This document shows positions 14,635 through 30,100 of a stretch of 64,000 nt of DNA, one piece after another; positions within the stretch are counted from its first letter, which is position 1, and each line of letters opens with the position of its first letter. Made by a program: the position numbers and the translations under genes. This DNA comes from Archegozetes longisetosus (taxonomy: Eukaryota > Arthropoda > Arachnida > Sarcoptiformes > Trhypochthoniidae). The DNA lies in the NCBI GenBank assembly GCA_018873245.2, contig JAEMBT020000003.1:11191843-11255842 (forward strand). The letters are read 5' to 3'. The notes under the pieces were generated by a model. That model was not told where the DNA came from. It was given only the letters and a program-made list of their open reading frames with translations, and made no database searches.

Positions 14635-15155
14635 GATCCTAATGTGTTGGCAAAGCCTTAAAATAAACATTTAATTAAGAAAACAACATGTTTTTGAAAG
14701 CCACCGAAAATACTGAATAAAATTTTCAAGAATTATGACCAATAATACCATAAAAGAAAGGTGGTTGAAAAAGTTTACTTTGTTTTATGGCTTGGAAAAT
14801 TTACTCAGGTTTCTAGTTATTTAAAAACTGACAACATTTCTACCCAATCCACAGACTAACATTAGCATTTAATCAACTTTTAATCTATTCATTAGGGGTT
14901 TCAAAAAATGTTATATAAAACTTTAATATTTTTTCCTGATTCTTTAATAGTTAACAACAAAAATCGTTTTTATTATTGAGAAAACTATTCAGGATTTAAG
15001 TTACTTAGAACTCGAAAAATTTTTTCAATTTATAGACTTGACTAACTTTTAATCTATCCATTAAAGGTTAATAGAAATTTAATAAAAAAATTTTAATAAA
15101 AGATTCCTCAATTTCTTGAAGTTTAGCTTTCATTAGGCTTTCTTTTGCGAACTTG

Positions 15156-15158
<3 letters not shown>

Positions 15159-15194
<36 letters not shown>
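15159..15194. repeat. (CT)18 microsatellite
   Basis: A second uninterrupted CT tract, 36 bases, about 530 bases after the previous one and in the same orientation. Confidence 0.97.
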
Positions 15195-15199
<5 letters not shown>

Positions 15200-18100
15200 C
15201 TGCCATCATCTCTCATCCCGAGCCCAACCTTTTTCTGAAAATATTTAAATTGAGAGATGCCATGAGTTTGAGGAATGATCTATAATGCAATTATTATTAC
15301 ATAATAGTTAACCCTTTAGATCGTTCGTTCGTTCATCTTAATCATGAATATGACAGACATAACAATCATAATATGAATTACTTTATTTTCTTCTACTAAG
15401 AGATAACTGTGTATCACATCAACTAAAGAATATAAAGTTATTTGAAGGTTAAATAAGTTTTAGGTAATTGAGTTTAAAGGCTTTTTGTTTTAAATAAGTC
15501 ATTGAATTGTAAGCTATGAAGAAATAATACATTCATTTCTAAGTATTATATTATGTAAAAGTAAAGTCTTTTTCAACACTTGTAAATAATAGGCTAATCA
15601 TTTCAATACTTACGATTAAGATTTCAGGCCAGAAAGGATTGCTTTGCATAATATCTATTTAAATGTATATTAACTTATTTAAAGGTAAACCTGATGACAA
15701 ATTATAAACAATATTCATAGGCCTTTTCAAATTTGATGAATATATGCAGATATTTCACGAATAGTCCGCATTATGAAAAGAGTTATGCATTTTTAATAAT
15801 TTTGTTTATCTTTTCCGTAATTAATGAGCAAGATTTGCGGTTCAATGAACTTAGCATTTATTATTTTGAGAAACTTATGATTTTGATTTATCTTAGCGAT
15901 CATTTACTATAAAATTACAAATATTCAGATCATATTCAGTTTGAAGGCCTTTTAAGGAAAAGCTATTTCTTAATGCAATAACTTTTGCACCAAATCATAC
16001 TATAGCTTGCTATACAGTTGTCAAAATAAAAAACTTGTTGCAACACATTCAGAGGTTATTGAATTTTATTTGATTTTTATTTTTTATATAATCTTCAAAA
16101 TATTTTTTCTCACTTAATGTCATTAATGAGTTGTCACTCATTCTTTCGCAACTAATATTTCTCGCTTCAGGCTCTTATAGTTATGGCTATTGAGAAACAT
16201 AAATTTTGATAGCTGTCCAAATTAAAAGCTAGATGCAAGTCAGTTTCAACAGATAATTATAATTCGATTCAGAAATAAGTGATCATAAAAATGATTTCTT
16301 ATCAAACAATTAAACAGTTAAGTTTGTTATTTTTAGCTATGATTGAAGCTGTTTGTAAAACTTTCATGAATTGTTCTCCATTTGAAGGTCAATTAAATTC
16401 CTGAAAGATCACTTTGACTTTTATAGGAAATATTTGAAATTCTTAATTTTTTGAGTAGTGACTCGTATAAAATGACAACGAATATTACATGATAATCAAT
16501 TATAATTTTCTCAAATTCAATCGAAAGCTTATGTGATTTAGTTGCAAAACACGCAAACACATCACTTCTTATTTATTTTCTATTAATTAAATACATCATA
16601 AGCTTTTTCAAAAGTGAACATCAAAAAAGAGATGGAAAATTAATCTGTTCATCCATTAAAGCTATTAGATATACAGCCAAAAGGCATTTTCACTTTAAGT
16701 CTTATTTCTCAAAATATTGACTATAACTCGAAACTTGGACTCATTTCGCCTAAATTTACAAGTTTAATAATGAGCAAAAATTGAAACAAAATATTTAGTA
16801 TTGGTTTGTTAATCATAAAAAAATATTTAATACTAAATTCAAACTAAACACAAAACTTTTCCAAGGCCTCGTATAATGCAAAGTTTTTTCATATATACAT
16901 AATTGAATTAAATAAACTTATTATTGAATACTAATAGACACTCTGAGAAGTGATCGATTTTTGAAGACTTGAAAAATATCTTCTGTGATTCAATTCGGCA
17001 GATAATATGAATTCGAATCGAATTTGACAAAAAGCTATGCCTGTAATGACTCGACGAGTAATTCAAGTCTGGCATAGCTTTTAACTACAGGTAAATCAAG
17101 TTAAACATGAAGTTTAGTTTGGGTGTGAACTAAAACATATTCACTTTATGCACATTACGTATGTTTGAGAATATGAGAAGATCTTCATGATGATAGTTAT
17201 GGAAATTTCTAATTGATTATCATTGCTGTGGCTTTAATTCAAGCGATCAATCAGTGAAATACTTGAGATTTTTTCTTATAGTCAAAAAGCTTTTTAGAAT
17301 CTGAAACGAAAATTTTATCTTTGAAAAAGTCACTCATAAAGATAAAAAACTTATTATACTTTTAGGCAACAGTTACTTTATTAATAGGTAGATTCTTTAT
17401 TAGTTTAGATTTAATTCATTTATTAATAGAAAAAGTTTTTAATGCTTACAATATTTTAGACAATTCATTATAAAACTAATCAAAAATAAAGCTTTAATAA
17501 GAAAAATAAATGCTTATAAGATTTTGAGCAGAGTTGAAGTAAGACCTGAAAAAAGGTTTAACTGCCAAACTGTTTTCTTATAAATCTAATCCAAAAATTT
17601 TATAATAAGTATGATATACACAAAGCGTATCCAAAATAAACACTCAGACGATATAAAGGTAGATAAGAAATATATTTAGCCCAAGGCATCAATTATGTAA
17701 TGATAGTCAAGTAAAATGATAATAATATAGCTTTGGGTTTGACTTTAATACTTATGTCATCTTATGCTCTAATAATATAACATATCTAGCAATTAGCGTT
17801 TAAAAACTTTTCTATTTTTTATTCTATTCAAAAAAAGAATTTTCTTCATTATTACAACTCTTATCTTGTACTTAAGTTTGCTTTAGGTTTAGCCAATTCA
17901 TAGTTCAATATCACGAAAATCTAATTTTTTATTTTTTGAAAAATAAGTTTATTTAATAGAATCAGAAGTTTTAACGCTTAAGCCTTATTAAGGGATATGT
18001 AGACACTTGAAGTTCATGAAACAGGCATTTATTTAATGCTAATGTTATTAATGCTATCAATAAATAATGTTTAATATGTATTATTTAGGTATCACTTTCT

Positions 18101-21100
18101 TTTGTTTCAAGCGATAAATTTAAGATTAGTGTAAATAAACTTTTGATGGCTTTATTTTCAAACTTATTTATTATATAAGAAATTATTTACTAAACTTCTA
18201 ATATAAGTTAGGACATACAGGTATTATATTTTTATGCAAATTTGACACGATTTATAACCAGAAAAGGTTCATTTAATACCAGTACCAACACACCTCAATT
18301 TTTTTCATATTAAATTACACCATAATTTCTAAAAGTTAGTGTAATTTAATTGAAAAATTTAGTGGACAAGAACTTTTTTAAAACAACAGATTTAATGGCC
18401 TGTTATATCGAAAAATTTTTCGTTACGGATAAGAAAGTCTTTAAGTTGAAGACAAAAAACGTTAATAAATTGTCTGAAACTAGTTATGGAAAATTGTTTG
18501 AATTAATGGAAAAAGATATTAAATTGAAGTGCTTTCAATGCTAGATAATTGGTGCTCATACTGCTATGAAGTTATTTCAATGGATCAAAAACAATAAGAG
18601 AGCAAACGGTAATTTTCGCAAAAATATTTAGGGAATCATTACGTTTTTTATTCAAGACTGCCTTTTTGGTCATTTTCAAAAAAGAAAACCTGAAAATCGC
18701 GTGTGAAAAACATAAAAGAGAAAAGTTAAAAGAAAATGAGACCGCATTAGGAACTAAAAAGCGATTTGTTGTGCAAAAATATATATATTTATACAAAAGA
18801 GAGATAGAAAGGCAAACAACAGATGTATTGGCTATTTGGTAGTTCAACAATTTATGTTATGGAAAGCGAATATAAATTAGTTTCTCGGGCGGAGATTCAC
18901 TCTAAACATAGTTTAAAACATTAAGAGAGAGCGAGAAAGACATCAAAATTTCAACGCGAACAATGAGCTAAGTGCTAGGCCTGTTAGTATAGCAGTTAAC
19001 ATATTTTCCAAATATATATTCATTTCTAACTCAGAGAGAAAGAGAGAGAGATTCTCGCCTTTTGAAAAGAAGCAGTAGTTTCTCTATTTCTCTCTGTTGT
19101 ATAGTATTAGCATTTTTTAACATGAATTTCTCTACTGGAGAGTCATTGCTTTTGTATTACTTTTGTTTAAAACTGATCGAAGAGTGAGAGCGAAAAAATA
19201 AAAAGTGCATTTGAGGCCTGAATAAGAATTTCGGTGTTATGTATTCTAAGCTGTTTTTATGACAGTTCCGCTATTTTTCTCCTCTTCTGGTAACATATGG
19301 AATAAAACGTTTTACTGATAGTACTTAAATCTAGTTATTGTTATTTAAAAGTGGAATCCTCTTTTCAACTATCTTTCTTTGTTCAGCTTAACGTATTGTT
19401 TGCTTTCCTAATAATATAAATTGTATAACTTTTTAATTCAGTCCTTTATTCTAGAAATTAATCGTAAAATTTGTCACAAATTTTGTAATAGTTTCAGTAC
19501 AAATTGTTTCTTAGATTAAAATATTTTGAAGTCACAAAGTAACTCAATAAATAAACTTTAATTTTAGAAATTGATCTACAACCTTTAGAATTGTTTTCAA
19601 TAGTCTATAATGTCTCCAAAAGCAGAACATTTTCATTTACTTATAGTACAAAATCCTTTTTTCAGGCACTGATCGCGAAAATAGTTGAGAAATTTGTGAT
19701 AATTACATAGAAAATAGATTTTCACTTCAAATCAGTTTTAAACGAGAAAATTATTCAAAGATATACTGAATAAAACTACAGTTTAAGAATATTTTCACAA
19801 AGTATTCGCAAAGCTATGAGATTTTGATTTTTTAAAGTAGAAAATGCTTCTTTCCCTTAACTACTTTTGAACATTTTTCATATTGTTATTATATGACAAC
19901 AATTTTTTCTCGTAAATCCAGCGGAAAATATGTAATGTGAAGAAAAAAGGAATAAATATCGATGTGGAATAAGTCTTGTAAAGAGTTTTGTCATTTTGAG
20001 AAATCGTTAACAAACGTATCTTTGGATAAATCTCATGCTTAGAGTTTGGAAGCGAACAGAGGAAAATATAATATAAAAAATATTGTAAAAGAGAAGTCCA
20101 AATCTACGATAACAAGTATAACCAACACATAGCAACATAAGGAACACTTTCTTTTTATTCTTCGGTAGAAATAAATATAGAGCCATACATAAAAAGTGTG
20201 GGCAATAATTGCAACATTTGTTGGCAAACAATTTTCCAAAAAGGAATTTGTTGTTAAGAAAATGTAATAAAGATGTATAACGGAAAGTGGACTAGGATTC
20301 TAAATTCCACCATTTGTTAGTGAATTCACTTTTTTATCTATATATTGCTTCTACTTTAACGTACTATCTATGCGCTACATTTTATAAGTTCCAAAAGCAT
20401 AGTTAAGAATCAAAATTTTGACACTTATCAGTTCAAATTTACTTCAAAATGTCGTTATAATTGAAACATTTGCTTCAATTTCGTCAATTCTAATATTTGA
20501 ATTACCTTCAATGAGCATCATAATATTTTTCCTCAAATACTTATCACTTTTGTGACATAACTTTTGGGAAAATTGCGGAAAAGATGTGCCTCTATAAAGT
20601 TATTCACTTTAATTACATTTCAAATCTTATATCAAATTTCAGTATAAGTCTTAATAATAAAACTAGAAATGAATTCAAGTATTTTCCAGATTCAGTTATA
20701 TTAATATTTCATTTTGGAAACCATATGAAAAAATTGCATAAAAACTTGTGGTTATCTCAATTATTTCAGGTTTACTAATTGTCATAGAAAGTATTTTTAG
20801 TTGTCATTAAAATAGATCTGTTGTCAAAATAAAACCAATCAAAAATTGCTTTTTTGAGAAAGTTTTCAAATGTTTGTTTGACATATTTTTATGGATAAGT
20901 TTTATAGAAGAATTAGAAGTAATAAATCGGACAAAAACTTTTTAGTTTTGAGTGTCACTGAAGAAAAATAAGTTATATTAAACCAAATTATTGACGTAGA
21001 AAAAATTGAGAAAATATATCTATCGTTAAAATATGATTATCTTTAGCCCGAGGGTAGAATTGAGTATTTGTTTGAGCGTTACAAAAGTCATTATCGGTTA

Positions 21101-24100
21101 TTTTTAGACAATTTAATTACAGAAAACCAAATCCATTCTCATGTAAGGTTTATCTACTTTCTACACTTCATATAAAACATAATAATAACATAATAAAAAA
21201 AGTGAAAAAAGTTGATTTAGAATTAGAAGAAACTTTTTCTACTACCAAAATAACAGAAAGCTAACTAAAAGTTACATTTTGTTAATTAAGTGAAACCTCT
21301 TTTTTAGGTAGGACTTTAAAAAGAGAAAATTTATTGTTATTTAGTTAATTGACTTATAGCTATCGTTAAATTACATACAAAGTATACGTTAAGAGAATTG
21401 TTCAAACTTACAAAATGAGATTTAATTTCTTTTTTCTTATTAGTTATTCGCTGACGACTTATATTAAAGTTTTTCTCCTCTTTCAAGTTTATTAAGTATT
21501 TCTCTCCTGTTTGATGACAGAAAAGCTGATTAAACGACACGAATTTGTTTTGAAGAAGTTCATTCGCATTAATAAATAATGTTTTGAGTTAATTAATGGC
21601 TAACAATCTTTTCAGTCAATCCATAGAAGTAGTTGTCGAAAGAAAATATTACTTAATTTTAAACTAAATTTATTCACTTCTTGAACAAAATCCAAATAAG
21701 TTTTTCAAAACTAATGACTTAAAACCTCTTCAAACGAATAAACTGCAAATGAGCTGATTTGAAAATGTTGAACCACTTTTTCTAACTTATGGCACAGCAA
21801 AGTTCACAAAAAGTAGTACAACAATAGAAACAAAATTCAAAAAGTGTTCACTTTTAAGTGAAAAAGTGAGAAAATTTGTTAGAAGTGTGCACAACAAAAC
21901 TTTAAGATGTTTTCACTTTTCTCTTCTCTTCTTCTAAGAGTATAAAAGAGATGAAAAAGAGAGGTAAAAGTCACCGAATAGTTCCGCTTTTAGTTATTTA
22001 TAGCGGTATATAATAAAAAAGTCTATTTTCTTATACGATCGATAAAAAGTTGTGCACATTTACTAAAACTTTTTTATTAGATATTTATCTCAGTGTGAGA
22101 TAAGAGAGTGATATCCAGTACTGCTTCTGACGAACAAATGGAGAGAAAAAGAAATAAACGAATAGCTTCTACTCTATAACCATCTCGTTCTCTCTCTACT
22201 CTCTGGCTGTGATCATTTGTTCGTACTAAGAGATTTACCAAAACTTGTTTGAGAATAAAGTTTTCGAGTTTGCGTCCAATAGTGGTGGAGGTGTTCTGCA
22301 CAGACTCAACGCGAGACGGCAATATTGAGAAACAGAAACTTCTTAAAAACTTTCGTCTTTTGTTTTTACTCTTACTCAAAACCTTAAACTTGAAAAATAA
22401 AACTTTTGTCTTAAATTAAAAACAAATAATTTCATAACAACTAATCGCATTTTTATAGCCTAATTAAAAATTTGTCCCTCTAACTATTTAAAAAGCCTCT
22501 TTCGTATTCTGTGCGCATATTTTGATTTCAATTTGAAAAACTGCTTAAAAAAGATGCTCAAAAGCACCAATAGATATATGGCACCACACTTTCAGTTGAA
22601 GGCCTTCTTCTACTGTTAAACGAAGCGCGATATTAAACGATTAAATCTTATATTTGAAGAGGAAATCAATTGTTATTTAAATAGCTTTTGAATTATTGCT
22701 GCATAAGTAAACTGTCGAGAAGAAAGTTTACTTACTATAGGATTGCGATTATATAGTAAAACATAACTTAAATATGAACTGAAGTTTAAATTGACTTTTG
22801 TTATGATAATCTCAATACTTGAATTGCAAAAAATGAAACTTTTTATACTTTCTTTAAGTGATCATTGATTCTTAGAACGAACATTTCTATAAAAAAAAGT
22901 TCACACAAAGTATGAAAAATTTTATGAACTCTTTCGTGAAAGCTTTGAAGAGCGATAAAAGTTTGCATTTGAGGCAAATTTGAGCCCTTTATTTATTACA
23001 TGTGATTAGAAAAACTGGATTTTTTCAGATTACATCAGTTTTGATAAATTTTTACTTAAAATTTACTTATCGATCCCAGAGATCCACGATATATGCAAAC
23101 TATTGGTCGAAATTGAGTTATTTATTAACAGAACATTCACTAAATAAATGTTTATCGATATGATATTCACATTCGAGTTGTAATATATTATATGAAAGTA
23201 TATTTTTCTTACTCTCAACTAATTTATCTGATCGTAAATTCAAGGATTTTCTTTTTTTTAAAATAAATTAAAGCTTACAATGATTCTTACTTTTTCTATT
23301 GCTGTTGAGGTTTATTGAGTTGAATCCCTTCTCGATCGGAGAAGTCAAGGAAATAACTTGTTTTCACGAATTGATAGATTTTTTGCAGCAAAAAATAATT
23401 GGAGTATTTGTCAAAAACTAAACTTTCAGAAGAAAAGTATTCATGATTTTTCACGTTGCTATCAATCACATAAATCATAGAAAATGATAGTTTCATCAAT
23501 AGAGAAATGTTTGTAATCTTGACTTTTGATCATAATTTAATACACGATAACTTTATTCAAGAATTTAGATGGCAGTCACTTGTTTCAGTATCTTCTTCAT
23601 AGAAACAAAATTTAAGCAAAAAGTTCAAAAACAACTAATAAATGCCACTGTCTTTAGGGAAACAACACATAAAATTAGGACTGAATAGATAGCGCACTAA
23701 CAAAGAAGATTTTGAAAATAGCATATGATAACAAATCACTTTTTGCACATATCGTGTTGTGCAAGTAATTTAGCTATCGCTAACATTTCACTTGATTTAA
23801 TTCCACAATACCAGTGATTTCCTTGACTTGATTTGATAAATAGCATTGAAATGTTGTCGCGATCACTTGTTTTTTCAAATCTCATAGAAATAATGACTCG
23901 TACGAAATGTTGAGGACTAGTGCTTCACTTAATACTGAATCTATTTTTGGAGAAACACATTCTATTTGTGATGCGATACTATGAGAACAGACCTGAAATA
24001 GAAACAATCATTTTTTGTATCATTTTTGTTATCCTAATCTTTGATGGGTTAGAAAAAACATCATTAAAATGGTTCGCAAATTATTATTATTACTGTTTTG

Positions 24101-27100
24101 CTTAATGTATTAGTTATTATAATATCTAATGTTCCTTTTAAGGCTTCATTTCATTTTCAGTTAAAGTATTTTTTTTTCATTTCATTATAAAGCGCTGCTA
24201 TTTCTGTTGTTTTAAACTATCATTTAGTTGTTAATGATTTTTCTCATTTCCATATATTGTATTCAAGTTTAAAATACTGTTAGATAGAGTTATACTTTTG
24301 AACTGAGTTTCAAATTTTTAGTATACAGGAAATGACTTTTTTCTTAGATCATAAGATATGAGTCTTAATTGAAGTTTTAAGTTGTAGTCAATTTGTAATT
24401 GAAAATAAATAGTTTTCTAATTGATTAAAGCACAAAAATTGTTAACCAATTTATAAGCTAATCGTATGCATATTAAAAGTTGGGAAAGAAGGACGAACTT
24501 TTTCAAAATTGGATTATAAAATAATTTACAACTTACCATTAGATAAAAGTATTGAAACTTTTCACTTTTGGATTGAAGCAAAACTTGGACACAAACTGAA
24601 AACTAATAAAAAACTAAAAGCACTAAGTTTAACAAATTGAAAGTTAGACTCAAAAATTTTTATTTATTTAATATATCATTGATATCCCAACTGTAAAAGT
24701 GATATGATCGCCAAAAAACACAGCAAATACTGGATAGCATGTGAACTGGACAGTGATTCGTGTAACGGATGGTCACGCAAGCGATTCACTTCGATTGACT
24801 AGAATTTCAAAACTGTAGTTTTTTAACTCGATTGTTATCATTTTCAAATAGTAAAAACATTATACATCGAGATGATTGCGAGCCTATTGGCTAAATGTTT
24901 AGGAAATCCTAACTTGAACAGTAGTTTTTAGAGTTTTAGTATCGTTACCGATCTGTGTTGCCCAAGGAAGGTATGTTACCCCTCCTGCAAAATCCTAAAA
25001 ATATAGCCTTCCTAAAATATTTTCAATAACACAATAAAAATTAAAACTTCACATTATTTGTATCTTCATTGAAGTATCTTTGCATTTAATAGTAACTCAT
25101 TTAAATATTCAAAGTGTATGTAAATTTTGATAAATTATTGATTTCTATATTTGACTAACTAAAAGTATGACAAAACTTTGATAACTATTGTTACATGTTA
25201 ATTATTTTCTGAAAATTCAAATCAATATATCGAAATCTGAGAATAGCTTGATTTTTGAAAAATGTTTTACTGAAAATCCTAGAGATTTTGTGAAGTTAGC
25301 CCCTCCTGTAATATGAGGTCATGGGAAGCAATGATACTGATTTTTCCTCTTTTTCAGTATTATCATTGTTAAGTTTTTTTGTCTATTCTGGCAAATCAAC
25401 CAAATAAATGGGACACCGGTTTATGTACTAGCGCTTCACTGATTACTATACACTGATAACACTCACTGTATATTAATTGGTATTTATTCACTTTTTTAGG
25501 AGCTCATTGTTTGTAAACATTTTTTTAGAGCGTATATACCGAAAAAGTTTTCTACTCTTGCTTCGGGCTATCAAACAAATAATAATTAAATTGTTGTTAG
25601 TTTTTTAGAGGATTCATGTTTAATAGATGAGTGAAAATAATAAATAATAATCTAGTTATGAAAAACTAATACATATACTTTTGGGTTAAGTTGATTATAA
25701 TTAATAAATTGAAAGGTTCCATAAGTTTTTCTATTAGTAATTCTATAGAAAATTCTATTTTTATCCATTAATTATTTTACTCATAGAAATATTTTGAAGT
25801 TTATTAGTTTTTCAATTGCTATACCGAGAAATATCCTCATTTAGTGCAATCCAAATCTATGTTTGAGTGTTAGTCTTCAAAAAAAACTTTTGAACGCCTT
25901 TTGTTCACAAAAAGTACATTTAATGGTTTTTGATTGAGATACAGTAGACCAAAATATAAGAGAAAATTGAAAATAAAAAATACTTTTTGCGCACTTGTTT
26001 CTACGCTAATTCTCAGACACTGAAAATACATAACTAGAACCTTAGATGAAAAAATGTTGAGAGCGAAAGTAAAAGATCCTAAACATTGAGTCGAAGTAAT
26101 AAATCATTGACTGTAATGGACACAGGATTTGATGCCTAAAAACCGTTTTGGTAAATAAAAGCATAACATGTATTCTAAGTGTTGTTGTGCTGCAGTGAAA
26201 TGTTTTGACTCCCAAAAGGCATACGAGCTAAAGAGAAATTGGCGCTATAATTTTGGCTGTCCTAACAAAATGAGTGATGAAGCCTAAGATGTGGTAACGA
26301 ATGTTATACTTTAATGGCAATCATTTATGAATCATTTTGACCACTATTTGCTTCTCCTATGCTTCATTTGTGACTCAAATGCTTAAAGTCAAACATGAAA
26401 TTTGAATAAATTGGTCTTTCATTGCATAAACTATTCTTTCATTTAAGTTTAGGTCTAAACTGTTATGAGAAAGTATTTTATATAATATTATTCTTAGCAT
26501 CAGATAAGATATTAATTGATTATTTCAAAAATTGATGGCAAAAGTCGAAGCATTTCGTGATAGAAGTTGTCAATAAATATAAAATTATAACTTAAACTTC
26601 TAGTTTAAAGTATTTGTGAGATTCATTTGGACGCAAATTTTTACTTATGTTTTAGTTAAAGTTCATGTAAACTGATAGTTTTACAGTAAGTTTAATAAAA
26701 CTTAGTTTCCGTTAAAAATGACATTGAAACGAGCGCGTTGTCATACAGTTTAGAGAAAAAACTGTATATTTTGCATATTTGTGCCTAAATTGCTATTAAG
26801 AACAAAGTGACTCCAAACAAAATGCAAACTATCCAAAAAAATGTTTCTCGTGATCTTTCAATGTTTTAATACCTCTATACATAAGACACTGTTTGATAAA
26901 TGGCTTATTTTAAATATTAAATGGTTTGGGCGTTGCTTTTATTCTAATCAAATGAATTTCTTATGATTGATACACAAAAGTGAGCCATAATTTAAAGCAA
27001 AAAGTGTTTTCTTTATTATAATTTTGTTCGAATTTTATTAGCTATCATTTTAATTGTAAAATGAATTACTTATGTCATACTAAATGCCGTTTTGAATAAA

Positions 27101-30100
27101 ACTAATGAGAACTACGCACAGAAAGCTTTTTAGTCATAAGAAAAAATGAATACGAATTTTAATTTATTGTGTCGATCAATTTTTTCTCTTTTAAATGTGA
27201 AATGACGCCAAAATAAGTGGTTAGCTAAGTGTTCTTATTTCAAATACAGATAATTATGCAATTTTTGTGAAGCTCAAAAATACGTCAGCTATGATCAATA
27301 AATTTCAATTTAGTATAAGATTTTAATGAAAACATTGCACGCTAACTTTTCATAAGCGCGAACCTTCAGATGACGTAAATAAGAGATTATGCCTCATAAA
27401 TCAAATCGAAAAAGTTTTCATTCTCTATTGGCTTAACATTTTGTCGACCAAAATGTGTTTTTATTAATATAGACTTTTATTATAAATGGTTTAGTGATAT
27501 TAGACTAATATTTCAAGTCTGGTATTTTTCATACGACAAAGTTTGACACAAAATTAGAGGAAATCGGGTGACCAAACAATAGAAAAATTAGTGGACATTT
27601 CAGTTCCTCATTTCAATTTTAACCAAATTATTTTATTCGTATTTTTTTAAATTATGAAAATTACTTATTATCCCCACTCAAAATTTAATCCACAACAAGA
27701 ACATATTTCACGTTCAAATGATTTTTGTGTTTGCGGTAAAAACATTTTAGGTTTTTGGTTAGTAAAACGTTTTTTATAATAGTTATTCGAAAAACTTGTA
27801 AAACAATGAGTGCAGAACTAAAAAAATATTGGATTCTAAAGTGTTTTATTCGACTATAATGAATAACATTATAAGCACCTATAATGTTCAACAATTATTT
27901 GAATTGTAACACTTGAGAAACGCAAAAAGTTTTTCCTTAAAAACAATTAGTTTTTTTGCAATACTGTACCGTTCAGTTTAATAGCTAGGACCTCATTTAG
28001 TATATAAGCATAGCATATAATAAACTTTTCTCTCAAATTACCATAAAATAGCTTCAGCTTCAGAGCATAAAAGCTCTATTACTCTGAGAGTGAACAAGAA
28101 TGAAGGCTAAGCCACTCATCTCTAGTTGGGTTTTTTATGCGCGGATAAGCGTGAAGTTCACTGATTTGCAAAAACCCAATTTTGTGTGTCACTACTAGAT
28201 GTAAATGTAGTATATATTTAAGTGGTCATATCCTTTCGATACAAAAATATTTTAATGGATTTATTTTCTGTTCAACATTACTATACTATGAAAATTATTT
28301 ACAAAATTGAATAGTTGGTATCAATTTCCTCGTATGTAAATCGAAGCAAATTATTATGACTTTCAGTGACATATATTTTGATAGTATTTTATTCAAATGA
28401 ATACTAATGAGAATCAATTCTTATTGCTAGTACAAGTCCAGTATGAGATTTTAGAAATTTGTTGAAAAATTTTCGTTGAATTAATAGTATTTATTCGATT
28501 CGATTCATATTGATATGAAATCTATTTTTTAAAAGATTTAGTTTTAGTTGAATTGCCTTAGAGTTTATATTCAAAAAGTTATCATAATTGGAGGTCTAAT
28601 AGAGATTATATTGTGAACTAATGGTTTCTAAAGTTGAAGTTAAGGCCAAAAGTCATTCGTTCATTTGTGATAAGTTTAATGATAAACAATTTTTGACAAC
28701 CATTTAAGTCTTGAATAATGATTTCAAGTATATATTTGTACTATTGGACAAAATAGTATATGCTAAATAAAGCTTTATCGCGCCCTACATACTAAAGGAT
28801 TAATTTAATATATACGTAATCAACATTTTGAAAACTTTTATAAACTTTAGTTTAGGTCTAACTTATGGCAAAACAAAATAATGAACTTTTGCATTATTCG
28901 TTTTACTAATAAAGAGTCCATAAAATATTTACTTTGCATTTAATTTTCTCAATTATTTATTTCATGAATTTAAGTTACTTATGTTAAAGCTACGAATTAT
29001 AACACTTATAAAGATTTTAAAATAAGTTTCGCACTTTATAACTCATTATCAGAAATATTAATAATACATATTCTCATAATGTGAGAAAATTATTTATTCA
29101 ATCTTTCCCTTATTTTGTTGAATTTTCATTGGCTTTTATTGCTTCTTAAGCGCACATTTTGACAAACTTTTTAACTGATAGTACTTTTAAATAGAAGAAT
29201 CCATTTTAAAATTTAAGAAACATTGAGCTAAAAATGAGTTAATAGAAAAACCCTGTTTATCAAGGGTAAAACTAGTGGTGTTTTACAAGAATGTAATATG
29301 TAATGTAAAGTATTGATCTGATATTACGTATAACTTTTAAAATCATTCATATAAATGCTTTTTAAATAGAATCGATTTAAGGATTACAGTTCTTAAACTT
29401 GAAATTTGCTTTGCCCTGAAAAAATCAAATAAAATCTGTTTGACTAGAAGATTGTCAAGAAAAAACAAATTGAATGATATGTAATATTGTTTATCAGTAC
29501 TTGAAAAACAATTTGAAGGGTTTCGATAAGTTTAAAAGCCTTTTTCAAATAAAAGAAGTATTATTTTCATATTTCTAAAATTGAGTTCAAGCTAATAATA
29601 TCCGATCAAGTTGTCAAATACTTCATATTTAAGCCGCGTATATCTAATTTATTTTAAATTTGCAGTTTTCCATCAATAACTTATTCTTTTAGCAAAAGTT
29701 AATAATAAATACTTTAAAATGATTGATTATTTTTCAAGTCAAAATTTTTAATGTCATTTTTATGTTTATGCAATGATTTATGATGCAAATTATTATGAAC
29801 TTCCTTGACACGTTTTTTGATAGTGTTTTATAAAAGGGCTATTTAGGGGAATCCATTTTTGTTACTAGTAAGGATCTGGAACAAAATTCAGAAAATTCTT
29901 TGGATAATTTTGGTTAAAATGGTATTAGTTATTCAGTGTTTATTGATATAAAATATTTTTTACATAAGAGTTAAATTTAGTGGACTTACCTTAGTTTATT
30001 CTTAGAATCACTCATCATAGTTTAACAGTTTATTATTTAAAAGATAATTTTTGAAATACAAGTTCTAGCGCCTAGTATTAAGGCCAAAGATTATTTACTC

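Noticed and set aside
18350..18544. 64-codon plus-strand frame beginning at TTG
   Set aside because: It looks moderately protein-like (Lys-rich, single CFQC end) but has no ATG, no motif and no neighbouring exon, so I could not support it.
22077..22379. 100-codon minus-strand frame in slightly GC-richer DNA
   Set aside because: No recognisable domain and many Arg/Glu codons from GAGA-type sequence; it may be regulatory rather than coding.
24701..24802. Mini-ORF MIAKKHSKYWIACELD... with balanced composition
   Set aside because: Only about 32 codons from its ATG, no splice sites found, no recognised family; chance is likely.
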